The notes under the pieces were generated by a model. The model was given only the letters and a program-made list of their open reading frames with translations, had not been told where the DNA came from and did not search any database. Shown here piece by piece: positions 50,031 through 57,877 of a DNA stretch of 59,605 bases (its first letter is position 1; each line of letters begins with the position of its first letter). The stretch lies in IMG/VR virus record IMGVR_UViG_3300044615_000612, positions 1-59,605 of that record, one strand, 5' to 3'. The position numbers and the translations under genes are program-made. This DNA is from a virus.

Positions 50031-51053
50031 CTAGATGGACCCGTCTTTGACCAGCTGCGCCCGTAGACGCTCCTCAAAGCTCATCTTCGACTGCGGAACC
50101 CGCGGCTCCGTAGCCCCGCCGCTCCTGCTCGGCGCGCGTGTCGCACGCTGTCGCAGGAACTGCATGTTCGATTGGGCCTGCGGCTCCACCGGAGGCGGCT
50201 CCGGCTGGGGCGGAGGCGCCTGCGGCGTGGCGAACATCTGCTGCACCTGCTGATAGCGGAGATTCAGCAGATCACGCTCCAGCATGCTGGTTGCGTACTG
50301 CCATCTCCCTTCAGCCGTGGCGATGCCCGCCTGCGCGGCCTGTGCGATGTAGCCCCGGATGGCCTGACCCTCTGGGGTCACCTGTCCGTTGCCGTCGTAC
50401 AGCCAGTCGGAGTTCTGCTGCTCCAACGACTGCACGTAGTTTTGTGCGGTGTATTGACCCAGCTGCTGCTGAACCAGCTCCTGGGCCTTCTGCTGGGCGA
50501 TCGATTCGATGAAGGGCTTCAGGGTCCCTTCAGGATCGGTGACGAACTTCTTGGCGAAGTTGGCCGTGTACGCCTGGTACGCCCTGATCTGAGCCTGGGC
50601 GTCGATCGGTGCATCCTGGGCGATGACCTCGCGGCCGGTCTCAGGATCCCGGACGATGTACTGACGCCATTCGTCCTTCACCTGCGGAGGGTCCCACCAC
50701 TTGGGCTGGGCGGGAGCCTGCTGCTGGGTGGCCTTCTGCTGGGCCTGCCACTGCCGGTACTGCTCGGCGTTCTGCATGTACTCCAGGGTCGCCGGCATCA
50801 TGGACTGATACTGGCGGAGCTGGCCCTGGGCGTCGCGGTAGCCCTGCATCGACTGATACAGGGTGCGAGCGATCGTTACGTCATCGGCTCCGTTGAACTC
50901 CGGCAGCTGCTTGAAAGCGTCATAGACGCTCCCGGCCGGCTGGGCCGATGCTTGCGTGGGCTGCGAGTTGTCAAAGGACTGCTGCGGTGCCGCACTCTGC
51001 GGCGCCGACTCCGGAGCTTGCGACTCCGGCGACGGCATTGCGTCGTCGCTCAT
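50031..51053 (-). CDS. Scaffold-like protein
   Basis: 340 aa. Acidic, Ser/Pro/Gln-rich N-terminus; long helical middle (AQQKAQELVQQQLGQYTAQNYVQSL); basic C-terminal segment (SFEERLRAQLVKDG), the type that binds capsid subunits. It precedes the capsid gene by 14 bases. No protease motif was seen. Typical of phage scaffolds. Confidence 0.72.
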   Translation of the reverse strand: MSDDAMPSPESQAPESAPQSAAPQQSFDNSQPTQASAQPAGSVYDAFKQLPEFNGADDVTIARTLYQSMQGYRDAQGQLRQYQSMMPATLEYMQNAEQYRQWQAQQKATQQQAPAQPKWWDPPQVKDEWRQYIVRDPETGREVIAQDAPIDAQAQIRAYQAYTANFAKKFVTDPEGTLKPFIESIAQQKAQELVQQQLGQYTAQNYVQSLEQQNSDWLYDGNGQVTPEGQAIRGYIAQAAQAGIATAEGRWQYATSMLERDLLNLRYQQVQQMFATPQAPPPQPEPPPVEPQAQSNMQFLRQRATRAPSRSGGATEPRVPQSKMSFEERLRAQLVKDGSI

Positions 51054-51128
51054 CTCTTTCCTTTCAGGTGGCCAGGGGGTGCCTGTGGAAAGAGTGCCCG
51101 TGGTCTGCGGATCGCAAACCGATTTTGC

Positions 51129-52067
51129 CTATGGCGACGTGTACTGCCGCAGCAGCTCGGAGGTGATCGCCTGTTTTTGCCGCTGTTGAGCGCCGTCCGG
51201 GGCGAGCATGCTGCCCGCTGCGAACGGGGCTACAAACGCTGCGCCACCGCCAACGTCTTCGGCAAAAGCCCGTGGCAACTGCCGGATTGCCTTGCCGGCG
51301 TAAGGCACAAACGGATCCGTGGCCGTACCCAGGACGAGCCCGCCAAGGACGTGCGTCCATGGTGAGGCATCAGGGAACGCCCGTTGCAGCAAGTCCGTTT
51401 CGTCTACGGTCGTCAGCTCTGGTGGAGGCCGATAGTCTTCGCGGCTCACGTCGTAGAGGGGCCGTGCACGCTCCGCGGCAAGGTAGTCGTCGTAAGCCCG
51501 CAAATGCGCTGGCCGGCGGCCGACATAAGCCGTGAGTGGGTAAGTCAGGCCATCCACTGCGTTGGAGAATTGCGCAGCCGCTTCTGGGCTTTGGGCAGGC
51601 TCGCCCATGGCGGTAAGGACCTGATCGGTTGCCATCTGGCCAGCGCTCATCAGTGCCTGGAAAGGAGCCATGACAGCACCCGTGCGTGACGCACCGGACC
51701 ATGGCGGAGCCATGCCTGCGGAAAATGTGTCGGACCGGAGCTGGGACGTGTCCATCCCAGACCACCCCAGGCGGCCCTTCACGTCCTGCCTGAGATCGGT
51801 TGGAACTCCCCGGAGGGCCTCTTCAACTCCGTCGATGATGTTGGCACGCCGCTGGTCACGCTGCCACATCCCTTGTGGCTTGACGTACTGGGGCGACCAA
51901 GAGTTCAGGAAGTCGGTGCGGTACGGATACTGCTCGGCTATCGCAGCCGCCGTTGGGCGAGGATGCTCCGGCAATGAGGCATTGGCGGCCTCGTCCCGCA
52001 GCTCGCGGATGCGGGCTGCAATCCGCATCGCCTCTTGCAGGACCATTCCATCACGGCCCGGCTCCAT
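51129..52067 (-). CDS. Hypothetical protein upstream of scaffold
   Basis: 312 aa. Helical, with IAARIRELRDEAANA and hydrophobic segments near residues 132-152 and 242-290 (HVLGGLVLGTATDPFV, GGAAFVAPFAAGSML). ATGA-coupled to the gene before it. Perhaps an internal head protein; no family recognised. Confidence 0.5.
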   Translation of the reverse strand: MEPGRDGMVLQEAMRIAARIRELRDEAANASLPEHPRPTAAAIAEQYPYRTDFLNSWSPQYVKPQGMWQRDQRRANIIDGVEEALRGVPTDLRQDVKGRLGWSGMDTSQLRSDTFSAGMAPPWSGASRTGAVMAPFQALMSAGQMATDQVLTAMGEPAQSPEAAAQFSNAVDGLTYPLTAYVGRRPAHLRAYDDYLAAERARPLYDVSREDYRPPPELTTVDETDLLQRAFPDASPWTHVLGGLVLGTATDPFVPYAGKAIRQLPRAFAEDVGGGAAFVAPFAAGSMLAPDGAQQRQKQAITSELLRQYTSP

Positions 52068-52531
52068 CAGCCCACCTGCCTGGCAGTGCCAGTGAGATCA
52101 ATCAGCAACGGACTCATGGGAGAGGAGAGTTCCTGAGCCTGGCGGGCCATGCGGACTCGCTCCAGCATGGACTGAGCCCGGATCTGTTCGATGTCCTTCT
52201 CATGCTCCATGCGACGAATCTCCCGGAGCTGGGAGACGCGGGACTTCATCTCGTCACCGATGGCGTCGTTTACGTCGTCCGCGGCCTTGGCCAGGACGCC
52301 TGCCTGAACGTCAGGTGTAATGACAGGGACAGGAAGACCGACCTGCGGAATGTTGAACGCGGCGCGGGGTCTCGCCTGCTGGTTGGCCTGGTTGTTGGCT
52401 GGGCGACGTTGCTGACCCACGGGAGCCAAGGGATTGGCCGGGATCTCGTCCCGCTTTTCCTTGGGCTGATCGCCAAACTGCTCGGCAAAGCCTCTGCGGA
52501 TCGACTCCTCCAGAATCGCATTCAGGTCCAT
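52067..52531 (-). CDS. Hypothetical coiled-coil protein
   Basis: 154 aa. Charged N-terminus, a Gln/Asn/Arg-rich linker, then MKSRVSQLREIRRMEHEKDIEQI coiled coil. TGATG/ATGA-coupled on both sides. Function unknown. Confidence 0.55.
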   Translation of the reverse strand: MDLNAILEESIRRGFAEQFGDQPKEKRDEIPANPLAPVGQQRRPANNQANQQARPRAAFNIPQVGLPVPVITPDVQAGVLAKAADDVNDAIGDEMKSRVSQLREIRRMEHEKDIEQIRAQSMLERVRMARQAQELSSPMSPLLIDLTGTARQVG

Positions 52532-52938
52532 TAGGTCTTCCTCTTGGCCTTCCAGCAGGCCATGCGTACCAGGGCACGTCCGGCAGTGCGGATGAACGGC
52601 AGGCCACGCTTCTTGGCCGTCTCCTCCATCACGTCCACTATCTCTTCAATGTGCTTCACGGCCTCGTCTGGACCCCATTCGTCCATCTGGCGGGCCATCT
52701 TGTTGCACTTGCAGGTAGGGGAGGCGTGGATCCCCATGGTGGACAACATGGCCTTCAGCTCTGTGCCTGGCCCGGGGTGGGGTGCGTACTTGGCCCGTAT
52801 CCTCTGGAAGTGATGCTCCGGCATCTCCAAGTGGGTGTCGGAGACCTTGGTGGCAAAACGCAAGACCTCTTCCGTGTACCCGGGCTTACGGGAGGTGGCG
52901 GCCTGTTCCAGCTTGGCTATGGATATGAGGTGCTTCAT
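52531..52938 (-). CDS. GIHxxPxCxCNKMARxMDEWG-type small protein
   Basis: 135 aa from the ATG at 52938, inside the Cys-rich gene's 3' end. GTELKAMLSTMGI, SPTCKCNKMARQMDEWGPDEAV and RGLPFIRTAGRALVRMA form a conserved block that I recall mainly from planctomycete and related proteins near glycan genes; this is from memory, not a search. CxC suggests metal binding. Confidence 0.6.
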   Translation of the reverse strand: MKHLISIAKLEQAATSRKPGYTEEVLRFATKVSDTHLEMPEHHFQRIRAKYAPHPGPGTELKAMLSTMGIHASPTCKCNKMARQMDEWGPDEAVKHIEEIVDVMEETAKKRGLPFIRTAGRALVRMACWKAKRKT

Positions 52939-53609
52939 GGCGGATCGTCTGCTGATTCGCAACAGGCACCAGGGCACAGGAACGGATTCAAAGCTCTACC
53001 GCTGCCAACGCAACAGTAGTAATCCGAAGTGCCTTCCGGAGAGCCAGCGTAGGCTCGCCCAGGGGGGCATACGTTTGCGCCGCCTGGCTCAAAAGGGAAC
53101 AGTTCGACACCACCGGGGTCCTGGCACAGGTCATTTACGCAACAGCGACAGGGTCCGCAGTCTGCGTCTGTCGCGCATGACTCTGGACACTCGCCGCACA
53201 CGCCATCGTTACAGCACTGACCCTCTGGGCAGTCCTCGTCGGACTCGCACTCGCACGGCACGCACTCCTCGTCTACGCAGCATTCGCCCTCTGGGCAGCA
53301 CACACCGGCACAGCAGGTCTCGCCAGGGTCGCAGCAGACTGCCCCAACATCACCTGGACAACAGGTCTGATCGTTGTTGCAGCACACGCCCTGGCCGTCG
53401 TTGCAGCAGTACTGGGCCTCGGTGCAGCAGACCTCTGACTCACCAACCCCTATTTCATAGACAGTGCAGCACTCCCTGGGATTCTCACAGCAGACCTGGG
53501 ACTCTCCTGTGCCGCAGCACACGTCCGGGTCCTTGCAGCACACCTTGTTGCCGTCAGGGCCGCAGCACTCGCCATCCAGCTTGACGCAGCAGCAGGTGCA
53601 GCAGGGCAT
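52935..53609 (-). CDS. Extremely cysteine-rich protein
   Basis: 224 aa with 51 Cys (about 23%), mostly as adjacent pairs (about 19 CC pairs) in short units of the form x-C-C-x-x-x-x-x-C-C. Units such as CPEGECC and CCNDGVCGEC look granulin-like. Few hydrophobic residues and no signal peptide. Likely a disulfide- or metal-linked shell or envelope-interacting protein. The ATG overlaps the stop before it (TAATG). Confidence 0.8.
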   Translation of the reverse strand: MPCCTCCCVKLDGECCGPDGNKVCCKDPDVCCGTGESQVCCENPRECCTVYEIGVGESEVCCTEAQYCCNDGQGVCCNNDQTCCPGDVGAVCCDPGETCCAGVCCPEGECCVDEECVPCECESDEDCPEGQCCNDGVCGECPESCATDADCGPCRCCVNDLCQDPGGVELFPFEPGGANVCPPGRAYAGSPEGTSDYYCCVGSGRALNPFLCPGACCESADDPP

Positions 53610-53878
53610 TACCAGCTCCAGTTGCAGGACCAGTAGCCGGCCGTGAGCTTGTCGGTCTTCTCGTCACAGTTGTGACGGGCTTTGAAGTTGGCCCTGCGGC
53701 CTTCATCTCCATGACCGCCACCGGAGCCGTCCCGGTAATGGCCCATGGAGGCATCGCCAAACCGGACGATCCGCTCCTCGTCGCCCACCTTGGCGCGGAC
53801 GACGAACTTCTTGCCACCCTGCGTGTCACGCACGGGACGGTTGGGGATCAGCCGGCGGATGTTGTCTTCACTTGCCAC
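53609..53878 (-). CDS. RHNC...YWSC-family conserved phage protein
   Basis: 89 aa from the GTG at 53876-53878, preferred over an upstream in-frame start that lies in another gene. KKFVVRAKVGDEERIVRFGD, then FKARHNCDEKTDKLTAGYWSC, a motif pair found in many phage proteins of this size. Possibly zinc-binding. Overlaps the 50-aa gene by 11 bases. Confidence 0.75.
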   Translation of the reverse strand: MASEDNIRRLIPNRPVRDTQGGKKFVVRAKVGDEERIVRFGDASMGHYRDGSGGGHGDEGRRANFKARHNCDEKTDKLTAGYWSCNWSW

Positions 53879-54020
53879 TGAGCTTGTTCCACTGCTTCTG
53901 GTCCGGATAGCCCTTGTCACCCGGCTTGGCCGGAGCTTCACCACGCTCACGCTTGGCGTGGATGTTGGCCCACAGACCAGGCCGCAGCTTGCGGATCTTG
54001 TCTCCGTTTGGGTCACTCAT
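53868..54020 (-). CDS. 50-aa basic phage protein
   Basis: KIRKLRPGLWANIHAKRERGEAP followed by KPGDKGYPDQKQWNKL. This short basic pattern occurs next to the RHNC protein in several phages and seems to be a paired unit. ATG at 54020 overlaps the ART-like gene stop. Confidence 0.7.
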   Translation of the reverse strand: MSDPNGDKIRKLRPGLWANIHAKRERGEAPAKPGDKGYPDQKQWNKLSGK

Positions 54021-55014
54021 CGTTCACCTGCGGAGCCAGTAAAAACGGCAGAGACATAAACATGTTCCGCCTGTATCGGTACTCTGGGTCCAAGGCAGAC
54101 AAACCGCTGTGCCGGACCGACGGCAGCGGACTGTCAGCGCTGCTTCCAAAATACGCAACACTACGCGGCGACTCGTCACCAACCAGGATCCCCTGGTATC
54201 CCATCTGTTTCATTTCTGGAATCAAGCTGGCCGCCTCGTTCCACTGACCGTACATGGGATGCGATTCTTCTAATCTGTCGTAAGGATACGCCGATCCTCC
54301 GCGTTCTATCGCCCTGTAACGGACGGCCGGCAGCCGATACCACGCTTCGTCGCTGGCATCCTTACCAGGCAGCTCAACACCCGTCCTTTGAGATGATGCT
54401 AACCCATTGTCTCTGTCGGCTATGAAAGCGTGCCATTGATATTTATTGTCCGATCCGCCCAGGCGGTGCAGTCTTCCCAGGAGTTCGTCCACGTCCATAG
54501 GACGCGGAGCCCGGTCCAGGCCGGCGACATGGCGTGCGCCCCATAGCGGGTAAACGGCGTATGGGTTTTGCGCCGCGTTTTGAGCCATGTCCGGCGTGAA
54601 CGACGTGTACACAAGTCCGTTGCGCGATCTCCCTAGAACAGAAGCCTTCCCAGGGTCGTCCCAGCGGTACATCGTCTGGCCAGGCATAAACCCCAAGGCG
54701 TAGGCTCGCTGTTCACGCCCGGACGGTGACATGTCCAGCTGTCCAGAACGGACGCGGTCAATCACGTCCGCTGTCACGTCATGGGCAGCAAGAAAATCTA
54801 GATACTCCTGCGTTACCCCTTCTTCTGCCACGGATCTGGCAAGCTCATCCATGCCAGTCTGATAACTGCTGCTGTTGACTCGCCTTGCCTCCGGATTCAT
54901 GCCGGTGACCGAAAGTGCGTCTAGGACTTTGTGCCTGGTCACAGGCGGCAATGACCTGGCGCGCGCCCCTGCAACTGGCAGTAGCCGTCTGATGGAAGCG
55001 GCGAAGTCAGCCAT
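54013..55014 (-). CDS. ADP-ribosyltransferase-like (ART-like) protein
   Basis: 333 aa. Middle and C-terminal regions resemble the ART-like domain of phage polyvalent proteins: RNGLVYTSFTPDMAQNAAQ (possible STS-like strand), MGYQGILVGDESPRSVAYFG, ending SGLSALDPEYRYRR. The canonical R-S-E/H-Y-E residues cannot be placed with certainty. It might modify a host protein or the capsid, or be inactive. Confidence 0.45.
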   Translation of the reverse strand: MADFAASIRRLLPVAGARARSLPPVTRHKVLDALSVTGMNPEARRVNSSSYQTGMDELARSVAEEGVTQEYLDFLAAHDVTADVIDRVRSGQLDMSPSGREQRAYALGFMPGQTMYRWDDPGKASVLGRSRNGLVYTSFTPDMAQNAAQNPYAVYPLWGARHVAGLDRAPRPMDVDELLGRLHRLGGSDNKYQWHAFIADRDNGLASSQRTGVELPGKDASDEAWYRLPAVRYRAIERGGSAYPYDRLEESHPMYGQWNEAASLIPEMKQMGYQGILVGDESPRSVAYFGSSADSPLPSVRHSGLSALDPEYRYRRNMFMSLPFLLAPQVNDE

Positions 55015-55039
55015 TGCACCCTACGCCATCTGAGGCCGG

Positions 55040-55093
55040 TCACTCATCGTCTTCATCCGGCCAGAAAAGGAACCAGTAGATGTCTTCGCCCAT
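55040..55093 (-). CDS. 17-aa micro-ORF
   Basis: MGEDIYWFLFWPDEDDE, starting directly after the previous TAA (TAAATG). It has a hydrophobic FLFW core and acidic tail. No ribosome-binding site is obvious beyond coupling; it could be chance. Confidence 0.25.
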   Translation of the reverse strand: MGEDIYWFLFWPDEDDE

Positions 55094-55723
55094 TTACTCA
55101 GTGTCCTGAGACAGGGCATCCAACCACCAAGGCGACGTTGCCAATCCGGTAGCGAGCCCAACACGCATGGGCGTGCGTGGGTCGTCGGCAACTCGCTGGA
55201 CACCATGCAGCAAGCCGGCTATCCGCGCCGCAGCGTCCTTGCCCTGGTCTGCGTAGGACCTCTGGTAGGCGTCCCACGGCACATCAGCAAACGGCCTGCT
55301 ACCGCCGGCCATGCGGGCGACCATCTCATCCGCCACCAAGCCAAGGCCAGGAACGCGGTCCAGAGCCGCCACCGCACGTGACTGCCAGGGCATGCCGTCA
55401 ACGCCCAACATGGCGGCGCGGTTGTAGCCATGCATCACCTCATGGCGACGCACATTCCTGTCACCAACCGGATACACCACCGCACCGATGGTTCCTTTGT
55501 CCTGATAGATTTCAGGACTGTGAACGAAGAGCCCTTCCCAGCCGTCCGCCTTCAGAGCATCCTCGGCGTACTGGACCAGAGGGTCTGCGCCGCTCTGCAC
55601 GGGATGGGCCATCGGCTCTAGGGCCCGGTACTTGAGTTCGCCAGCGTCCAGGGACCTGTACGGCAGGTCCACCATCGCACGGCGGGCGGCCAAGAGCTTC
55701 CGGATGCGGGAGGCTGGGTCCAT
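55094..55723 (-). CDS. HEXXH metallopeptidase-like protein
   Basis: 209 aa from the ATG at 55723; the earlier in-frame start lies within a repeat region. HEVMH at 94-98 in RRHEVMHGYNRAAM is a gluzincin/minigluzincin-like zinc-binding helix. A third ligand was not placed. First structural-block gene after the control region, followed by the ART-like protein. Possibly a processing protease or an entry enzyme. Confidence 0.6.
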   Translation of the reverse strand: MDPASRIRKLLAARRAMVDLPYRSLDAGELKYRALEPMAHPVQSGADPLVQYAEDALKADGWEGLFVHSPEIYQDKGTIGAVVYPVGDRNVRRHEVMHGYNRAAMLGVDGMPWQSRAVAALDRVPGLGLVADEMVARMAGGSRPFADVPWDAYQRSYADQGKDAAARIAGLLHGVQRVADDPRTPMRVGLATGLATSPWWLDALSQDTE

Positions 55724-55792
55724 GCGGACTAATGCCCAACCACGCCGAACCGGGGGCCGAAAACCTGCTGGGAGCGAGGACGGGGGCAATAG

Positions 55793-55857
55793 GCACCCCC
55801 ACCTATACAAGCAAGAAGTTGAAAATCGATTTAGGGGCATCCCCACCCCTACAAGCT
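55793..55857. repeat. Two direct repeats with hairpin potential
   Basis: GCACCCCCACCTATACAAGC (55793) and GCATCCCCACCCCTACAAGC (55838), 45 bases apart. With flanking bases each can fold: TAGGGG...CCCCTA and ATAGG...CCTAT, the stems differing but remaining paired. Each is followed by an AT-rich tract. Confidence 0.65.
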
Positions 55858-55960
55858 TCCAATTTAAATTCGGCTAGGGGCCGGCAAACGGGAACCACGC
55901 CGAACCGGGATGTGGGAAAAAATCCAGGAGGGGATATGACAAATGACTGATTCGACGATT

Positions 55961-55977
55961 GGGGGGGGGCCGGGGGG
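55961..55977 (+). other. G-run, possible G-quadruplex
   Basis: GGGGGGGGG-CC-GGGGGG on the plus strand. Could form a G-quadruplex or be an assembly homopolymer problem. Confidence 0.45.
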
Positions 55978-56274
55978 CGTCTTGGCCACCCTCCGATCCA
56001 CCACCCCCTCGCCGCCCCGGTCCGGCGGCGTCCGGGCTGCTCATCGCCCCGGGCCGCAAGCCTCGGCGGTGCAAGGGGTTGCGCGTCTGCCGACGTTCGT
56101 ACGGCGATTCCCCCCTTTTGGGCCGCGTGGATGCGGCGGTGGCGGGCGGGATCGGCCGCGTGGCGTGGCGTTGTGCCGTGCATCTGCAACCTTCGACCCG
56201 GTGCCGATGGTCGCGGGGCGGTGCCGCGCTTCCCCGTTGGGGCATGCTGCGGCGTGTTCGGTGGGGCGGGTCAT

Positions 56275-56307
56275 CCCCCGGGGCGGCGACAGTGCGCGCC
56301 CCGGGGG
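56275..56307. other. GC-rich hairpin
   Basis: CCCCCGGGGCG and CGCCCCGGGGG form a perfect 11-bp stem with an 11-base loop. It lies just past the 56321 stop on the minus strand. No T-run is present, so termination is uncertain. Confidence 0.55.
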
Positions 56308-56320
56308 CGTTTCCCTTTGG

Positions 56321-56968
56321 TCAGGCCTGCCACCACGGGCGTGGCTCGGCTGCGGGCCGGGCCGGGCGGTCTGCGGCCCGGGCGTACTCTGCTTCAAGGT
56401 CAAACGGAAGCCCGCGGTGTTCCGTTCCGTCCCCGGGCTGCGCTGGCGTGCCGCGTGTCGGCGGTGCCGTTCCCGGGCCGGTGCCGATGATGCTCGGCGT
56501 GGTGCCGGGTTCATGGACGGCGGCGGTTGGTCCGATCCCCTGCGACGCCAGAACGGCATCTAGGGCGCTTTCCGCTCCGGCGGCACGGGTTGCTGCGGCG
56601 CGTTGGAGACTGCCCCAGCCATCGGCGGTCGCGGCCAGTTGCAACGGCGTGAGGTTGGCGGACCGCTCACGGTAGACGGCCATCGTCGCCATTTCCACGG
56701 CGCGTGTCTGCTCATCGCCCCGGGTGCGCTGGGCGCGTGGCATGAGGCGAGCCCACCCGTAGCGTCGGCATGCTCTTACCTCCCATGCGGCGGCGATGCG
56801 GGCCGATGCGGGGCAGCGTTTGGCGTGGTTCCGGAAGAGAATCCGATCCAGCGCTGTTTGGGCTAGATCGTCTGCGGTGCTGGGATCGTATCCGGCTCGG
56901 ATCGCAGCCCCGTAGATGATCCTGCGGGCTGCGTTCCATTCTTCGGCGGTGGTGTTGGGGTGGTTCAT
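56321..56968 (-). CDS. Hypothetical protein with weak sigma-like N-terminus
   Basis: 215 aa, ATG at 56968 behind CCCCGGAGAATTG. Residues ~5-70 (EWNAARRIIYGAAIRAGYDPSTADDLAQTALDRIL) have a weak sigma region 2 look (DDLAQxAL). C-terminal half is Pro/Gly/Arg-rich. Lies early in the leftward operon, so a regulator is plausible but unproven. Confidence 0.45.
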   Translation of the reverse strand: MNHPNTTAEEWNAARRIIYGAAIRAGYDPSTADDLAQTALDRILFRNHAKRCPASARIAAAWEVRACRRYGWARLMPRAQRTRGDEQTRAVEMATMAVYRERSANLTPLQLAATADGWGSLQRAAATRAAGAESALDAVLASQGIGPTAAVHEPGTTPSIIGTGPGTAPPTRGTPAQPGDGTEHRGLPFDLEAEYARAADRPARPAAEPRPWWQA

Positions 56969-57041
56969 GGTTTCAATTCTCCGGGGTGTTACATGCCTAG
57001 CGTTGGCATGTACTGGGATTGTAGCAGGGTGTGAAACAAAG

Positions 57042-57296
57042 TCAACGTCTGCGTCTCTTGGCCGGTGTATACGGTCTGCGGTTGGCGGGACACTCCCAGC
57101 GGTAGCGCTGGACGACCTGTAAAGTGTCATTGTCGGTAACGGTGACATAGGCCACGGTGGCCTTTGTATAGGCTCGCGTGACGTTCGCCACCCAAGCGAC
57201 GACTGCCGGTAGGCTTTCGTTCTGAGCGTGACGATAGAGCGACGATATCGGTATGCCGTGAGTGCGGGTTTCTGCGATGATCTCGGCGGTGAACAC
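57042..57296 (-). CDS. Hypothetical basic protein
   Basis: 84 aa from the GTG at 57296 after CCGGAGAAT. Helical first half (EIIAETRTHGIPISSLYRHAQ), beta strand (TVAYVTVTDND), then RRPYTPAKRRRR. A DNA-binding role fits the tail. No family recognised. Confidence 0.55.
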   Translation of the reverse strand: MFTAEIIAETRTHGIPISSLYRHAQNESLPAVVAWVANVTRAYTKATVAYVTVTDNDTLQVVQRYRWECPANRRPYTPAKRRRR

Positions 57297-57319
57297 TGTG
57301 CGATTCTCCGGGGCGGTTG

Positions 57320-57347
57320 CCCCTCCCGGGCCAATTCCCGGGAGGGG
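57320..57347. other. 11-bp perfect hairpin between two control-region genes
   Basis: CCCCTCCCGGG (57320-57330) and CCCGGGAGGGG (57337-57347) with a 6-base loop. No T-run. It can control read-through from the 57361 gene. Confidence 0.6.
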
Positions 57348-57360
57348 TGGGGCGTGACGC

Positions 57361-57624
57361 TCATTCCTTCGATGCGAGCCGGCCGGCGTTCTCACTAAGA
57401 AAGGACCGCAGCGCCGGGGTGGCTTCGATGAGCGCTTCCCATTGGCTGCGGTAGAGCGTCGTAGGCCAACGGCCGAGACCGTAGACGCTCACGGCTCCCT
57501 TCTCTGACACCTTGAAGGTGATGCGCTTCACACTGGCAACGGCGGCGGCTGCCTTGGCTGCCTCCAGTTCGGCTCGGAGGGCGGCAAGTTCAACGTCGCG
57601 TGGGTCGGGAATCTGCTTCGGCAT
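57361..57624 (-). CDS. First leftward control-region gene
   Basis: 87 aa, ATG at 57624 behind CCGGAG. N-terminal coiled coil (DVELAALRAELEAAKAAAAV), then ITFKVSEKGAVSVYGLGRWPTTLYRSQWEALI, a pattern found in many small phage proteins of this type. It starts 51 bases from the palindrome at 57675. Function unknown. Confidence 0.65.
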   Translation of the reverse strand: MPKQIPDPRDVELAALRAELEAAKAAAAVASVKRITFKVSEKGAVSVYGLGRWPTTLYRSQWEALIEATPALRSFLSENAGRLASKE

Positions 57625-57674
57625 GGTATCGGCTCCGGGGTGGTAACTGCGGGGCCGTCGATCGGCCCCCCGTG

Positions 57675-57725
57675 AATAGTTCACCGCGGCACCCCAAAAA
57701 TTTTTCCGGGTCGCGGTGAACTATT
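57675..57725. promoter_or_regulatory. Divergent control palindrome
   Basis: AATAGTTCACCGCG (57675-57688) and CGCGGTGAACTATT (57712-57725) are a perfect 14-bp inverted repeat. The 23-base centre includes AAAAATTTTT. It lies between the leftward gene start at 57624 and the rightward GP88 gene. Likely an operator pair or origin element. Confidence 0.75.
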
Positions 57726-57796
57726 TAGGGGCGACGAAAATCGGCCGGTTCGGTCGGTCGCCCCCCAGTGCCATGCCCTCCGGGGCTGGTATTTGG

Positions 57797-57877
57797 GTGC
57801 GGGCAGCGCAGGGGCTTTTGCCCCGTGCGGACAGCGCATGGGCTCTCTTTCCGTGCGGACAGCAATGGAGGTTTTCC
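57797..57877 (+). repeat. Three 28-bp direct repeats before the GP88 gene
   Basis: GTGCGGGCAGCGCA (57797), GTGCGGACAGCGCA (57825) and GTGCGGACAGCAAT (57853), each 28 bases apart. The third includes the GGAGG ribosome-binding site of the GP88 gene. Possible operator or regulatory array. Confidence 0.7.

Larger units (their letters stand above)
55724..56320. other. Repeat-rich control region without a firm gene
   Basis: About 600 bases, open in several frames only because of GC content. It contains two ~20-base repeats with hairpins (55793 and 55838), an A-rich patch, a 9-G run at 55961, and a strong hairpin at 56275-56307. An AGGAGGGG at 55927 leads only to a 4-codon frame. Candidate origin, promoter or packaging region. 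Confidence 0.55.

Noticed and set aside
55943-56563. Several overlapping long frames on both strands in the control region
   Set aside because: High GC leaves few stops; the proteins are Arg/Gly/Pro-rich shadows without a motif.
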